From NCBI GenBank assembly GCA_023388195.1, contig JAEWGR010000129.1, positions 1-64,000 of the forward strand: a DNA stretch of 64,000 nucleotides. The letters run 5' to 3'. The translations under genes were made by a program, and so were the position numbers. Numbering within the stretch: the first letter of the stretch is position 1; each line of letters begins with the position of its first letter. The DNA comes from Bacillota bacterium (GTDB lineage Bacteria; Bacillota; Negativicutes; Sporomusales; Sporomusaceae). This document shows positions 25,981 through 34,003 of the stretch, piece after piece. A model generated the notes under the pieces. The model saw only the letters and a program-made list of their open reading frames with translations, did no database searches and was not told the origin of the DNA.

Positions 25981-27151
25981 AAGGCAACAGGAACTGATTG
26001 CATTATGTCAGGAGCTCATCCGGCAGCAAAGTTATTCCGGGGCAGAGAGCAAGATAGTCGACAGCCTGAAGGAAGCTTTTGACCGGCTTGGTTTTGATGA
26101 TTATTTTATTGATGAGTATGGCAGTGTCATTGGTCATATTAAAGGGCGGCGCCCTGGCAAGAGCATCCTGTTGGACGGTCATATTGACACCGTACCGGTA
26201 CCGGCGGATTCCCAATGGCAGCATGATCCGTTTGGCGGCGAGTTAAGCAATGGCAGGATATATGGGCGGGGGGCCTCGGACATGAAAGGGGCCATAAGTG
26301 CTATGGTCTCTGCCGCCGCCTATTTTGCCGCCGATACCGGCCGGGATTTTGCCGGGGATATCTATGTGGCCGGGGTTGTGCATGAAGAGTGTTTTGAAGG
26401 GGTGGCCGCCCGGAAAATCAGTGAACGGGTACAACCTGATTACGTGATTATCGGTGAGGCTTCCGAATTGAATCTGAAAATAGGCCAGCGGGGGCGGGCG
26501 GAGATTGTTGTGGAGACCTATGGCAAGCCGGCACACTCGGCTAATCCTCAGGCCGGCATCAATGCTGTGTATAAAATGACCGGGCTGATCGAAAATATCC
26601 GCAAGCTTAAGACGACCTGGCAGGACGGGCTGGGCCACGGTATTTTGGAACTGACGGATATTAAATCATCGCCCTATCCCGGTGCTTCCGTTGTGCCGGA
26701 ACGCTGCCGGGCTACCTATGACCGGAGACTCTTAGTAGGCGAGACCCGGGAGTCGGTACTGCAGCCGGTGCTGGATATTATCAGCGGCATGGCTGGGCAG
26801 GACCCGGATTTTAAAGCGGCTGCGTATTACTCCTGCGGCGGTGAATCATGTTATACAGGCGGTAACATCGAAGGCGAACGCTTTTTCCCCGGCTGGCTTC
26901 AGGACGCCGATGACGAGTATGTGCAAGCGGCGCTGCGGGGTTTGCAGCAGGCCGGTCTACAGCCGGAAATTACACAATATTCGTTTTGCACCAACGGCAG
27001 CCATTATGCCGGTGAGGCTGGCATAAAAACAATCGGGTTTGGTCCGTCGCGGGAAAATCTGGCTCATACTATTGATGAATATATTGAAGTGGAGCAATTA
27101 TGCCAGGCAGCGGCAGGCTACTATGGCATCATGCAGTCGGTTTTAAAATAG
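25967..27151 (+). CDS. ygeY: YgeY-type M20 metallopeptidase/deacetylase
   Basis: 394 residues from ATG 25967, inside the end of ygeX. M20 zinc-site elements are present: LDGHIDTVPV, GRGASDMKG, VHEECFEG (catalytic Glu and zinc ligands), and HTIDEYIEV at the C-terminus. The family is the selenium-metabolism-linked YgeY hydrolase seen beside ygeX in enterobacteria. It would hydrolyse an N-acyl or dipeptide-like amide; the substrate is unproven. An N-acyl-diaminopropionate would fit the neighbours. Confidence 0.9.
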   Translation: MLTAKRQQELIALCQELIRQQSYSGAESKIVDSLKEAFDRLGFDDYFIDEYGSVIGHIKGRRPGKSILLDGHIDTVPVPADSQWQHDPFGGELSNGRIYGRGASDMKGAISAMVSAAAYFAADTGRDFAGDIYVAGVVHEECFEGVAARKISERVQPDYVIIGEASELNLKIGQRGRAEIVVETYGKPAHSANPQAGINAVYKMTGLIENIRKLKTTWQDGLGHGILELTDIKSSPYPGASVVPERCRATYDRRLLVGETRESVLQPVLDIISGMAGQDPDFKAAAYYSCGGESCYTGGNIEGERFFPGWLQDADDEYVQAALRGLQQAGLQPEITQYSFCTNGSHYAGEAGIKTIGFGPSRENLAHTIDEYIEVEQLCQAAAGYYGIMQSVLK

Positions 27152-27167
27152 CAGGCGAGGTGATTAT

Positions 27168-28757
27168 ATGCAGATCCTGATTAAAAACGGTACGATTGTG
27201 GATGGTACAGGGAAATTACGGTTTACTGGCGATCTGATTGTTAAAGATGACCGGATTACAGCGGTAGGTAAAGCTGCCGGGGAGCAGTTCGACCGGGTTA
27301 TTGATGCCCAGGGCCTGGTGGTTGCCCCTGGTTTTATCGACACCCACAGCCATTCCGACCTGCAGATCCTGGTTGACCCGTATGTTGCTCCCAAGGTCAG
27401 ACAAGGTATTACCACTGAGGTGCTGGGCCAGGACGGCATCTCTATGGCCCCGCTCCCTTCGCAGTATATCAGTCCCTGGCGCAAGAATTTAGCCGGACTG
27501 GACGGGGACAGTGATGCGATTGACTGGGGGTATGAGACGACAGACGGCTACCTGAAACTGCTGGAGAAGGCCGGTGTAGGCTTAAATGAATGCTATCTGG
27601 TACCCCATGGCAATATCCGGATGGAGGCAATGGGACTGGATAACCGCCAGCCGACAGCCGCGGAAATTACCCGGATGTGTGAGATCACGCGGCGGGAGAT
27701 GGCGGCCGGCGCGTTTGGCCTGTCCACTGGTCTGATTTATATGCCCTGCGCGTATTCGGAAACAACAGAACTGGTCGAGCTGTGCAAAGTGGTTGCCGAG
27801 TATGACGGTGTGTTTGTCGTTCACCAGCGCAGTGAGGCCGATACCATCCTGCAGTCTATGGCCGAGGTGATCGACATTGGCCGGCAATCGGGGGTCAAGG
27901 TGCATTTCTCGCACTTTAAGGTCTGCGGGCGCAAAAACTGGGAGGCTATCGATGCAGTCATTGCCCTGCTGGAAAAAGCACAGGCCGAGGGGATACAGGT
28001 GTCTTTTGATCAGTACCCTTATGTTGCCGGCAGTACGATGCTGGGGGTTATCCTGCCGCCCTGGGTGCATGACGGTGGCACCGATAAGCTGCTGCGCCGT
28101 CTGGAAGATGCCGAGCTGAGAAAAAAGATGATTCAGGATATTGAGCGCGGCATTCCGGGTTGGGACAACTTTATTGACTTTGCCGGCCTGGACCAGATTT
28201 TTGTTACTAGTGTTAAAACCAAAGCCAATGAGGATGTAATCGGCAAGAATCTGATTGAGATTGGCGAACTGCGTGGCAAAAACCCTTATGATGCTGCTTT
28301 TGACCTGCTGTATCAGGAAGAAAACGCTGTCGGCATGGTCGATTTTTACGGGACTGAGGAGCATGTGATCCGCTTTCTGACCAGGCCTGAGCAAAATGTT
28401 TGCACGGACGGGCTATTGGGCGGCAAGCCGCATCCCCGGGTATTCGGTTCCTTTCCCCGCATCCTTGGCAAGTATGTGCGGGAGGCTCAGGCCCTGACCC
28501 TGGAGGCGGCAATCAGGAAAATGACGGCTAAGCCGGCCGCGGTGTTCGGGTTAAAGCAGCGGGGACTGCTGAAAGCCGGGTATTATGCGGATATCGTTAT
28601 CTTTAATCCTGACACCATTCTGGATAAAGGCACCTTTGTTGAACCGGTCCAGTATCCGGAAGGGATTGAGTATGTTTTGATCAATGGCGAGGTTGCTGTT
28701 GACCGGGGGCGGCAAACTGCCATACTGCCGGGACAAGTATTGCGGCGGGGCCGCTAG
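27168..28757 (+). CDS. N-acyl-D-amino-acid deacylase (D-aminoacylase), amidohydrolase fold
   Basis: 529 residues; AGGTGAT precedes the ATG. Amidohydrolase motifs: GFIDTHSHSD (HxH metal ligands), TTEVLGQDG, then VHFSHFKVCG and a conserved DGLLGGKPHPR segment with metal-site Asp. The length and motifs fit D-aminoacylase, which frees D-amino acids from N-acyl forms. With ygeY it suggests the operon handles an acylated or D-configured precursor of diaminopropionate (inference). Confidence 0.9.
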   Translation: MQILIKNGTIVDGTGKLRFTGDLIVKDDRITAVGKAAGEQFDRVIDAQGLVVAPGFIDTHSHSDLQILVDPYVAPKVRQGITTEVLGQDGISMAPLPSQYISPWRKNLAGLDGDSDAIDWGYETTDGYLKLLEKAGVGLNECYLVPHGNIRMEAMGLDNRQPTAAEITRMCEITRREMAAGAFGLSTGLIYMPCAYSETTELVELCKVVAEYDGVFVVHQRSEADTILQSMAEVIDIGRQSGVKVHFSHFKVCGRKNWEAIDAVIALLEKAQAEGIQVSFDQYPYVAGSTMLGVILPPWVHDGGTDKLLRRLEDAELRKKMIQDIERGIPGWDNFIDFAGLDQIFVTSVKTKANEDVIGKNLIEIGELRGKNPYDAAFDLLYQEENAVGMVDFYGTEEHVIRFLTRPEQNVCTDGLLGGKPHPRVFGSFPRILGKYVREAQALTLEAAIRKMTAKPAAVFGLKQRGLLKAGYYADIVIFNPDTILDKGTFVEPVQYPEGIEYVLINGEVAVDRGRQTAILPGQVLRRGR

Positions 28758-28779
28758 AATTAACAGGAGGTTTATGACC

Positions 28780-29160
28780 ATGAAAACAGTAGTTCATACC
28801 GATAAGGCGCCGGCAGCGATCGGCCCCTACTCTCAAGCCATTGCGGCCGGTGGTTTTCTCTTTATCTCCGGGCAGATCCCGGTTGATCCGGCGACCGGGG
28901 AGGTAGTCGCCGGCGGGGTTGCGCAGCAGGCCCGGCAGGTGTTAGATAATCTGAGCGCAATCCTTGCCAGTCAGAGGCTGGAGTTATGTCACGTGGTGAA
29001 AACCGGGGTGTTTTTGCAGGATATGAGTGATTTTCAAATAGTTAACGCGGTTTATGGTGAGTACTTCCGGGAGCAGCCGCCGGCGCGGGCCTGTGTGCAG
29101 GTAGCGAAGCTGCCCAAGGCTGTCCTGGTGGAGATCGAAGCTATTGCCGTATTGAAATAA
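28780..29160 (+). CDS. ridA: RidA family reactive-intermediate deaminase
   Basis: 126 residues from ATG 28780, 9 nt after AGGAGG. Hallmarks: AIGPYSQAI, FISGQIPVDP, and the active-site Arg in PPARACVQVAKLP. RidA hydrolyses 2-aminoacrylate and related enamines to keto acids and ammonia. Its presence behind the diaminopropionate ammonia-lyase makes chemical sense, since that enzyme releases 2-aminoacrylate. Confidence 0.95.
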   Translation: MKTVVHTDKAPAAIGPYSQAIAAGGFLFISGQIPVDPATGEVVAGGVAQQARQVLDNLSAILASQRLELCHVVKTGVFLQDMSDFQIVNAVYGEYFREQPPARACVQVAKLPKAVLVEIEAIAVLK

Positions 29161-29246
29161 GCGGATAAGTGCAGGTTTAATAGTCTGAATATAAAAATGT
29201 TTCTTGCATTATTACCATTATAATTAACGCTATGGAGGGAAAACCA

Positions 29247-30530
29247 ATGAGTGAACAGAAGGACCAGGGTGGTTTCCGCTGGAAAGTAAGGCATTCTATC
29301 TTATCAATTATTTGGGCCGGATGGCTATTTTCGTTCCTGGACCGCATGGTTATCAGCGTGTCCCTGCCGTTTATCGGCCAGGAGCTTAACCTTGATGCAA
29401 CTCTGCAGGGGGCTATCCTCAGTGCCTTTTTTGCCGGGTATGCCTTATTTCAGATTCCCGGCGGCATGCTGGCCGATAAGTTTGGTTCCCGGAAGGTAAT
29501 GACGGCCGCGATTGCCTGGTGGTCGGTGTTTACCTCCCTGACAGGCCTGGTGGCCTCCTATCCGATTATGCTGTTCTGCCGTTTCGTGTTTGGGGTTGGC
29601 GAAGGCTGCTTCCCCGGCGCCTCCTGGAAGACAATAGCCACCTATTTTCCGCCGAAGGAGCGGGCCACAGCCACGGCAATCCAGTCTTCGGTCAATACCC
29701 TGGGGCCGGCGGTGGCTACCCTGGTGGCAGCCGGCATTATCGCCACCTATGGCTGGCGTACGGTGTTTATAACCCTTGGTTTCCCGGGTTTGCTGATCGC
29801 CGCGGCAATCTGGTTTTATTTCCGAGATAATCCTGCCGATCATCCTAAGATTACCAAGCAGGAACTGGCGGAAATTGAACCGCAGCCCGGTGCCGGTGCG
29901 GTGGCCGGGGCCGGCAATGCAGGGATGACCTTCAAGGAATTTATCAAAAAACCGATCCTGTGGCAAATGGTCTTAATCTGGTTTTTGTTTGATATCACCT
30001 TTTGGGGCTTTGTTTCCTGGCTGCCGTCCTATCTAATGAAAGTAAGAGGTTTTTCACTGCTTAAAACCGGTATTGCCGGTTCCATTCCCTTCTTTGTCGG
30101 TACGGTCGGCACCCTGCTGGGCGGTTATTTATCTGATCGCATCAAGGGGCAGCGAAAATGGATGTTTGTCCCGAATGCGTTAATCGCCGGTTTCTTCCTG
30201 TATATGACGTATACTGTACCTTCTGCCGATATGGCGATAGTATACCAGAGTATTTCCTCGTTCTTTATGTTCATGGCTATGGCCGCATTTTGGGGCTTGG
30301 TCATGGATTCGATCCCGCCTAATATCATGGGCTCCGCTTCCGGTACAGTAAACTTCGGCGGTCAGGCGGCCGGTTTCATATCGCCGTTTGTTATGGGGTA
30401 TCTGATCGATGCCGGCAAAGGTTCTTTTGACACCGCTTTTATATTTCTGATCATTGCTGTTGTTGCATCGGCGGCAGTCACCCTGACAGTCAAGCAGGAC
30501 CGTAATAACGGTTCGTCAGTCAGTGCCTAG
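29247..30530 (+). CDS. MFS transporter, anion:cation symporter-like
   Basis: 427 residues, ATG 29247 with GGAGGG upstream. Twelve membrane helices; MFS motif A GMLADKFGSRKVMT and the helix 4 segment RFVFGVGEGCFPGASWK typical of the ACS family (sugar-acid and small organic-acid importers). The last gene of the sigma-54 operon and probably the importer of its substrate. The 86-nt gap after ridA shows no terminator. Confidence 0.9.
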   Translation: MSEQKDQGGFRWKVRHSILSIIWAGWLFSFLDRMVISVSLPFIGQELNLDATLQGAILSAFFAGYALFQIPGGMLADKFGSRKVMTAAIAWWSVFTSLTGLVASYPIMLFCRFVFGVGEGCFPGASWKTIATYFPPKERATATAIQSSVNTLGPAVATLVAAGIIATYGWRTVFITLGFPGLLIAAAIWFYFRDNPADHPKITKQELAEIEPQPGAGAVAGAGNAGMTFKEFIKKPILWQMVLIWFLFDITFWGFVSWLPSYLMKVRGFSLLKTGIAGSIPFFVGTVGTLLGGYLSDRIKGQRKWMFVPNALIAGFFLYMTYTVPSADMAIVYQSISSFFMFMAMAAFWGLVMDSIPPNIMGSASGTVNFGGQAAGFISPFVMGYLIDAGKGSFDTAFIFLIIAVVASAAVTLTVKQDRNNGSSVSA

Positions 30531-30621
30531 CAGGTGCAGTCCGGCAGAAACTGATAAAAGACCCTGGTTTTGGACGCCGGCAGAAGTAGCTCTTATGCCA
30601 TAAAATATAGTTGTAGATTCT

Positions 30622-30674
30622 GGTAGACCAAAAGAGGCACTGAGCTTATTGCTCAGCGCCTCTTTTGGTCTACC
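30622..30674. terminator. Long bidirectional terminator hairpin
   Basis: Arms of 24 nt with a single A-C mismatch around TTATT. The outer GGTAGACCAAAAGAGGC and its complement are perfect. A/T tracts lie within the arms, so it can end both the MFS operon and the convergent gene. Confidence 0.8.
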
Positions 30675-30707
30675 CCCCGGCTGATGAATGGCCTGTTGCC
30701 GGTTTTT

Positions 30708-31916
30708 CTACTGTTTAAGCACTGTATAGGTGCTTAAGTTAGTGCCGTTTTGGTCAACAAAGGTAATTCTAATCGGATTATTAAAATTAAGGGACAGGCG
30801 GTCAAGGGGAATAACATCACTGGTCTGGGTTGCTGTCAGCTTGCTGTTAGCCAGCGGACTTTTGGTTCTGACCGTAACAGTAAGATCATTGCCTTTCTGA
30901 ACGACTTTTTCAATACCGATGCCATATCCTTTTTCAGCAACAGAGCCAATATAGCCATAAAGGGCAAATTGACGCCCGAAATCAACGGTATCGACTTTAT
31001 TAACGATGATGCCGGGAATTTCCTCAGCATCGGGTGATGTCGGCTGAGCCAGCAGGACCCCAAGCTTCATATCGGCCGGATAAGTGCTTTGATTCCAGCT
31101 CCAGCCGGAAAAGTTATTGTTGGCATAAAGGGTGCGCTCTTTAACAACCACTACCGGCCCCGTAGTTGTTACGGTGCCATACATGCTGGCCGGGCGATAG
31201 GTGGCCGGATATTGGCTGTTGCCAATGCCGCGGATGGTGGTAATCACCCATTTGCCGCTGCTTTTCTCCAGGTCGACCTTAAACGTCTGGCCACTTGTTT
31301 TCACCTGGACAATTGCTTTGCTGCCGGTAACCGACAATAAGCTGAAGGAATCGTGATAGCTGTCGAAGCCAAACCGGCTCGCATTCGACCGGACGACATC
31401 CACCGGATCACCGCCGCGGACAACACCGGTGCTGATTTCTTTGACACTCACAATCTTCCATGTATCCTTATCTTTAGTTAACCGAACGCTAAAGTTTTTG
31501 CCATTGTCCTTGCGGACGGAAACGACGGCTGACTTGTCATTACTTGACTGCAGGGTAAAGTGGTCGCGTCTGGCATCAAAACCGTAAGCAGCGGCTGCGG
31601 CTTTTACGGCTGCTACCGGGGAACCGGCTATATTCTGATTGCCTCTGGGCCGGTCTTTATCACGGTCCTTGTCACGGTCCGGTGTTTTCCCCCGGTCCTT
31701 TACAGTGTCTTTGACCGTATTGTCACCGGTACCTGCAGCCGGTGAAGCTGTTTCTGTTGTCGGTGCCGGTGCAGCTACTACCGTTTTTTCCGCAGCCTGA
31801 ACCTTGGAGATGGGGAGACCAGGCAGGAGAGCCGAGGATACAACGGCAGCACCGGCAAGGGCAGCTACGAGACGTTTATATTTGCGTCTGGCGATTTTTC
31901 TGCGGCTGGTGTACAT
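30708..31916 (-). CDS. Secreted protein with duplicated domain and PrcB-like C-terminus
   Basis: 402 residues from ATG 31916, preceded by AAAGGAG; an upstream ATG at 32045 lacks this. Basic N-terminus, then signal-type helix LVAALAGAAVVSSALLPG with possible cleavage after VQAA. A Pro/Thr and Asp/Lys/Arg repeat linker (DRDKDRDKDR) follows. Two ~65-residue repeats share YGFDARRDHF / FGFDSYHDSF and an ending WKIVSVKEI / WVITTIRGI. The C-terminal ~110 residues resemble PrcB. Likely exported and envelope-associated; the function is unknown. Confidence 0.75.
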   Translation of the reverse strand: MYTSRRKIARRKYKRLVAALAGAAVVSSALLPGLPISKVQAAEKTVVAAPAPTTETASPAAGTGDNTVKDTVKDRGKTPDRDKDRDKDRPRGNQNIAGSPVAAVKAAAAAYGFDARRDHFTLQSSNDKSAVVSVRKDNGKNFSVRLTKDKDTWKIVSVKEISTGVVRGGDPVDVVRSNASRFGFDSYHDSFSLLSVTGSKAIVQVKTSGQTFKVDLEKSSGKWVITTIRGIGNSQYPATYRPASMYGTVTTTGPVVVVKERTLYANNNFSGWSWNQSTYPADMKLGVLLAQPTSPDAEEIPGIIVNKVDTVDFGRQFALYGYIGSVAEKGYGIGIEKVVQKGNDLTVTVRTKSPLANSKLTATQTSDVIPLDRLSLNFNNPIRITFVDQNGTNLSTYTVLKQ

Positions 31917-32200
31917 TGTTGTTTTCTCCTTTCGTTTTACCAAGGTTTTATTAATATTTGTTGTTAGTGTCTGCAAAAACAGTCTGTTGCAAACACGGCA
32001 GTTTATGGCTGAATAACCATTAAAAAAATAAGCGCTGATGGTCATAGGCTAACAGGAAAAGGAGTTTTGCCAAATCCGGAGTAATATACAAGTATGAGAG
32101 ATTTCACCTGCCGGGGAATATTACTTACAAAGCATGTATCTGCCGGTTCCGGCAGGCCCGGCCCTTGCCGTTCATGGCCGGAAGCAGAGAGGGAGGTCCT

Positions 32201-32527
32201 ATGCCGCAGTTAATAATAAAAGGTATGGAGCAGGAACAGATAAAAAAAATTAGCCGGCCGCTTGTGGACGAACTGCAGGGGATTATTGGCTGTCCGCGCG
32301 ATTATTTTACCATTGAGGCAGTAAACAGTGTGTTTATTATGGATGGAGAGCAGCAGGCCGTCACACCCTTGGTTCAGGTTAACTGGTTTGACCGGGGCCA
32401 GCAGGTTCAGGATCAGGCAGCAGCCGCAATTTTCCGGCATATAGCCGGGGTTGGCTTCAGCCAGGTGGAAACTTTTTTTGTTGTTTTGCAGGAAAACAAT
32501 TATTATGAAAATGGGGCGCATTACTAG
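32201..32527 (+). CDS. DUF1904 family protein
   Basis: 108 residues, ATG 32201 after GGGAGG. It matches DUF1904 by the tautomerase-like start PQLIIKGMEQEQIKKIS, FTIEAVNSVFI and VNWFDRGQQVQDQAAAAI. The N-terminal proline after Met recalls tautomerases, but no activity has been shown for the family. It stands alone between the secreted protein and the molybdopterin-binding gene. Confidence 0.8.
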   Translation: MPQLIIKGMEQEQIKKISRPLVDELQGIIGCPRDYFTIEAVNSVFIMDGEQQAVTPLVQVNWFDRGQQVQDQAAAAIFRHIAGVGFSQVETFFVVLQENNYYENGAHY

Positions 32528-32714
32528 TGGTGTTTTAGCTTGCGCAACCCAGGTTATACATCTCCAGGTGATCCGGACAGGGCTGCTGCATAAGGTAGAT
32601 GGCGGCAGGCTGGAAGCGGACCTGCTGTTTTCACTTTTTTGTTTGCGATAGGATTATGACGGAATTTGCAGAATATAGGCAATAAGGAATCGGCGTCTGA
32701 TGGAGGAAGGTAAA

Positions 32715-33740
32715 ATGGCAATGCGTAAGGTGCGGGTGGAACAGGCGGTGGGCATGGTCTTAGGCCATGAACTGACTAAGATTGTTCCTGGCGAATATAA
32801 AGGGCCGGCTTTTAGGAAAGGCCATATTATTCAATCTGAGGATATTGAGCATCTGAAGAATATCGGCAAAGAGCATATTTATTTATTTGAGCTGGGACCG
32901 GATGAATTGCACGAAAACCAGGCTGCCCAGCGGCTCGCAGCTGCTGCAGCCGGGCCGGGGCTTATTCTGGATCCGCCGGGAGAAGGACGGGTCAATCTTA
33001 AAGCTGCTGTCGACGGGGTTTTGGAGGTGAATACGGCGGCCCTTACTGCGATTAATATGACAGAGCACGTGGCTCTGGCTACACTGCATAGCGGTACGGT
33101 GGTTAAAGCCGGAACGACAGTGGCCGGTGCCAAGATCATCCCCCTGGTAATAAACAGGCAGTCGATCGAACAGCTAGAGGCAGAGTCCCGGCAATATCGG
33201 TCTATTATTGCGGTTAAGGCTGTAAAGAATAAGAAAATAGGCATAATTATTACCGGCAACGAGGTGTTTTATGGCCGGATTACCGACAAGTATGCGCCCG
33301 TATTTGCCGGTAAGGCGAATACCTATGGAGCCAGTCTGCTGGCTACCGTTTATCAGCCTGACGACAGTGCCCGGATTGCCGCCAGTATCCTGGATTTTAA
33401 AGCCCAGGGAGCCGATATTGTTATCGCCGCCGGCGGTATGTCGGTTGATCCTGATGATGTCACACCCGATGCCATTCGCTCCACCGGGGCTAAGGTCGTG
33501 ACCTATGGGGCGCCGGTGTTGCCAGGGGCGATGTTTATGCTGGCTGAGCTTGCTGGTATGACCATTATGGGCATGCCGGCTTGCGGTATGTATTCACGGA
33601 CCACGGTACTTGACCTGCTCCTGCCCCGGATAATGGCCGATGTTCCCGTTACCAAAGCCGATTTAGCCGCCCTGGGGCATGGCGGGTTGTGTTTGGCCTG
33701 CAATGAATGCGTGTACCCCCATTGTCCTTTTGGTAAATAA
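32715..33740 (+). CDS. Molybdopterin-binding protein (MoeA/MogA-type domain) with cysteine tail
   Basis: 341 residues from ATG 32715 with GGAGGAAGG upstream. The C-terminal half is a MoCF-type domain: IGIIITGNEVFYGRI, AAGGMSVDPDDVTPDAIR and PGAMFMLAELAG, which bind the pterin and molybdate. The N-terminal part (VGMVLGHELTKI, FRKGHII) resembles MoeA domains but is shorter than full MoeA. The end, CLACNECVYPHC, has a CX2CX2CX4C pattern. It may serve the selenium-type hydroxylase encoded at 48.9-57 kb (inference). Confidence 0.85.
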   Translation: MAMRKVRVEQAVGMVLGHELTKIVPGEYKGPAFRKGHIIQSEDIEHLKNIGKEHIYLFELGPDELHENQAAQRLAAAAAGPGLILDPPGEGRVNLKAAVDGVLEVNTAALTAINMTEHVALATLHSGTVVKAGTTVAGAKIIPLVINRQSIEQLEAESRQYRSIIAVKAVKNKKIGIIITGNEVFYGRITDKYAPVFAGKANTYGASLLATVYQPDDSARIAASILDFKAQGADIVIAAGGMSVDPDDVTPDAIRSTGAKVVTYGAPVLPGAMFMLAELAGMTIMGMPACGMYSRTTVLDLLLPRIMADVPVTKADLAALGHGGLCLACNECVYPHCPFGK

Positions 33741-33749
33741 AAGTAAAAT

Positions 33750-33779
33750 AAGGGGCTTGCCTCAATAAGCATGCCCCTT
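33750..33779 (+). terminator. Terminator of the molybdopterin-binding gene
   Basis: Stem AAGGGGC-TT-GC / GC-AT-GCCCCTT around an 8-nt loop. No T run. A second hairpin lies at about 33815-33848 (CAGCCTCAG / CTGAGGCTG). The rest of the gap to 34003 shows nothing else I can name. Confidence 0.6.
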
Positions 33780-34003
33780 GGCAAAGAACTCAATCAAGCA
33801 AGGAATGTAGTCAGCCTCAGTTCGCTCGCCAGCGACCTGAGGCTGTTTCCATTCACAGCTAGCTTGGTCTCCTCACTTCTGTTTTGCTGAATTAAGCAGG
33901 ATTTTAGCAAAAAAGGTAGAAAACTATCGAAGTTCTGAATATATATGAATTCTGATCCGTTTTTTTTATTCTAGCATTTGTTGCAGGCAGGAGAGAGTGG
34001 TTA

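Noticed and set aside
33815..33990. Nested inverted repeats before the LTA-synthase-like gene (CAGCCTCAG / CTGAGGCTG and TTTTGCT / AGCAAAA)
   Set aside because: They resemble terminator debris. I could not match them to the dispersed repeat or to a riboswitch.
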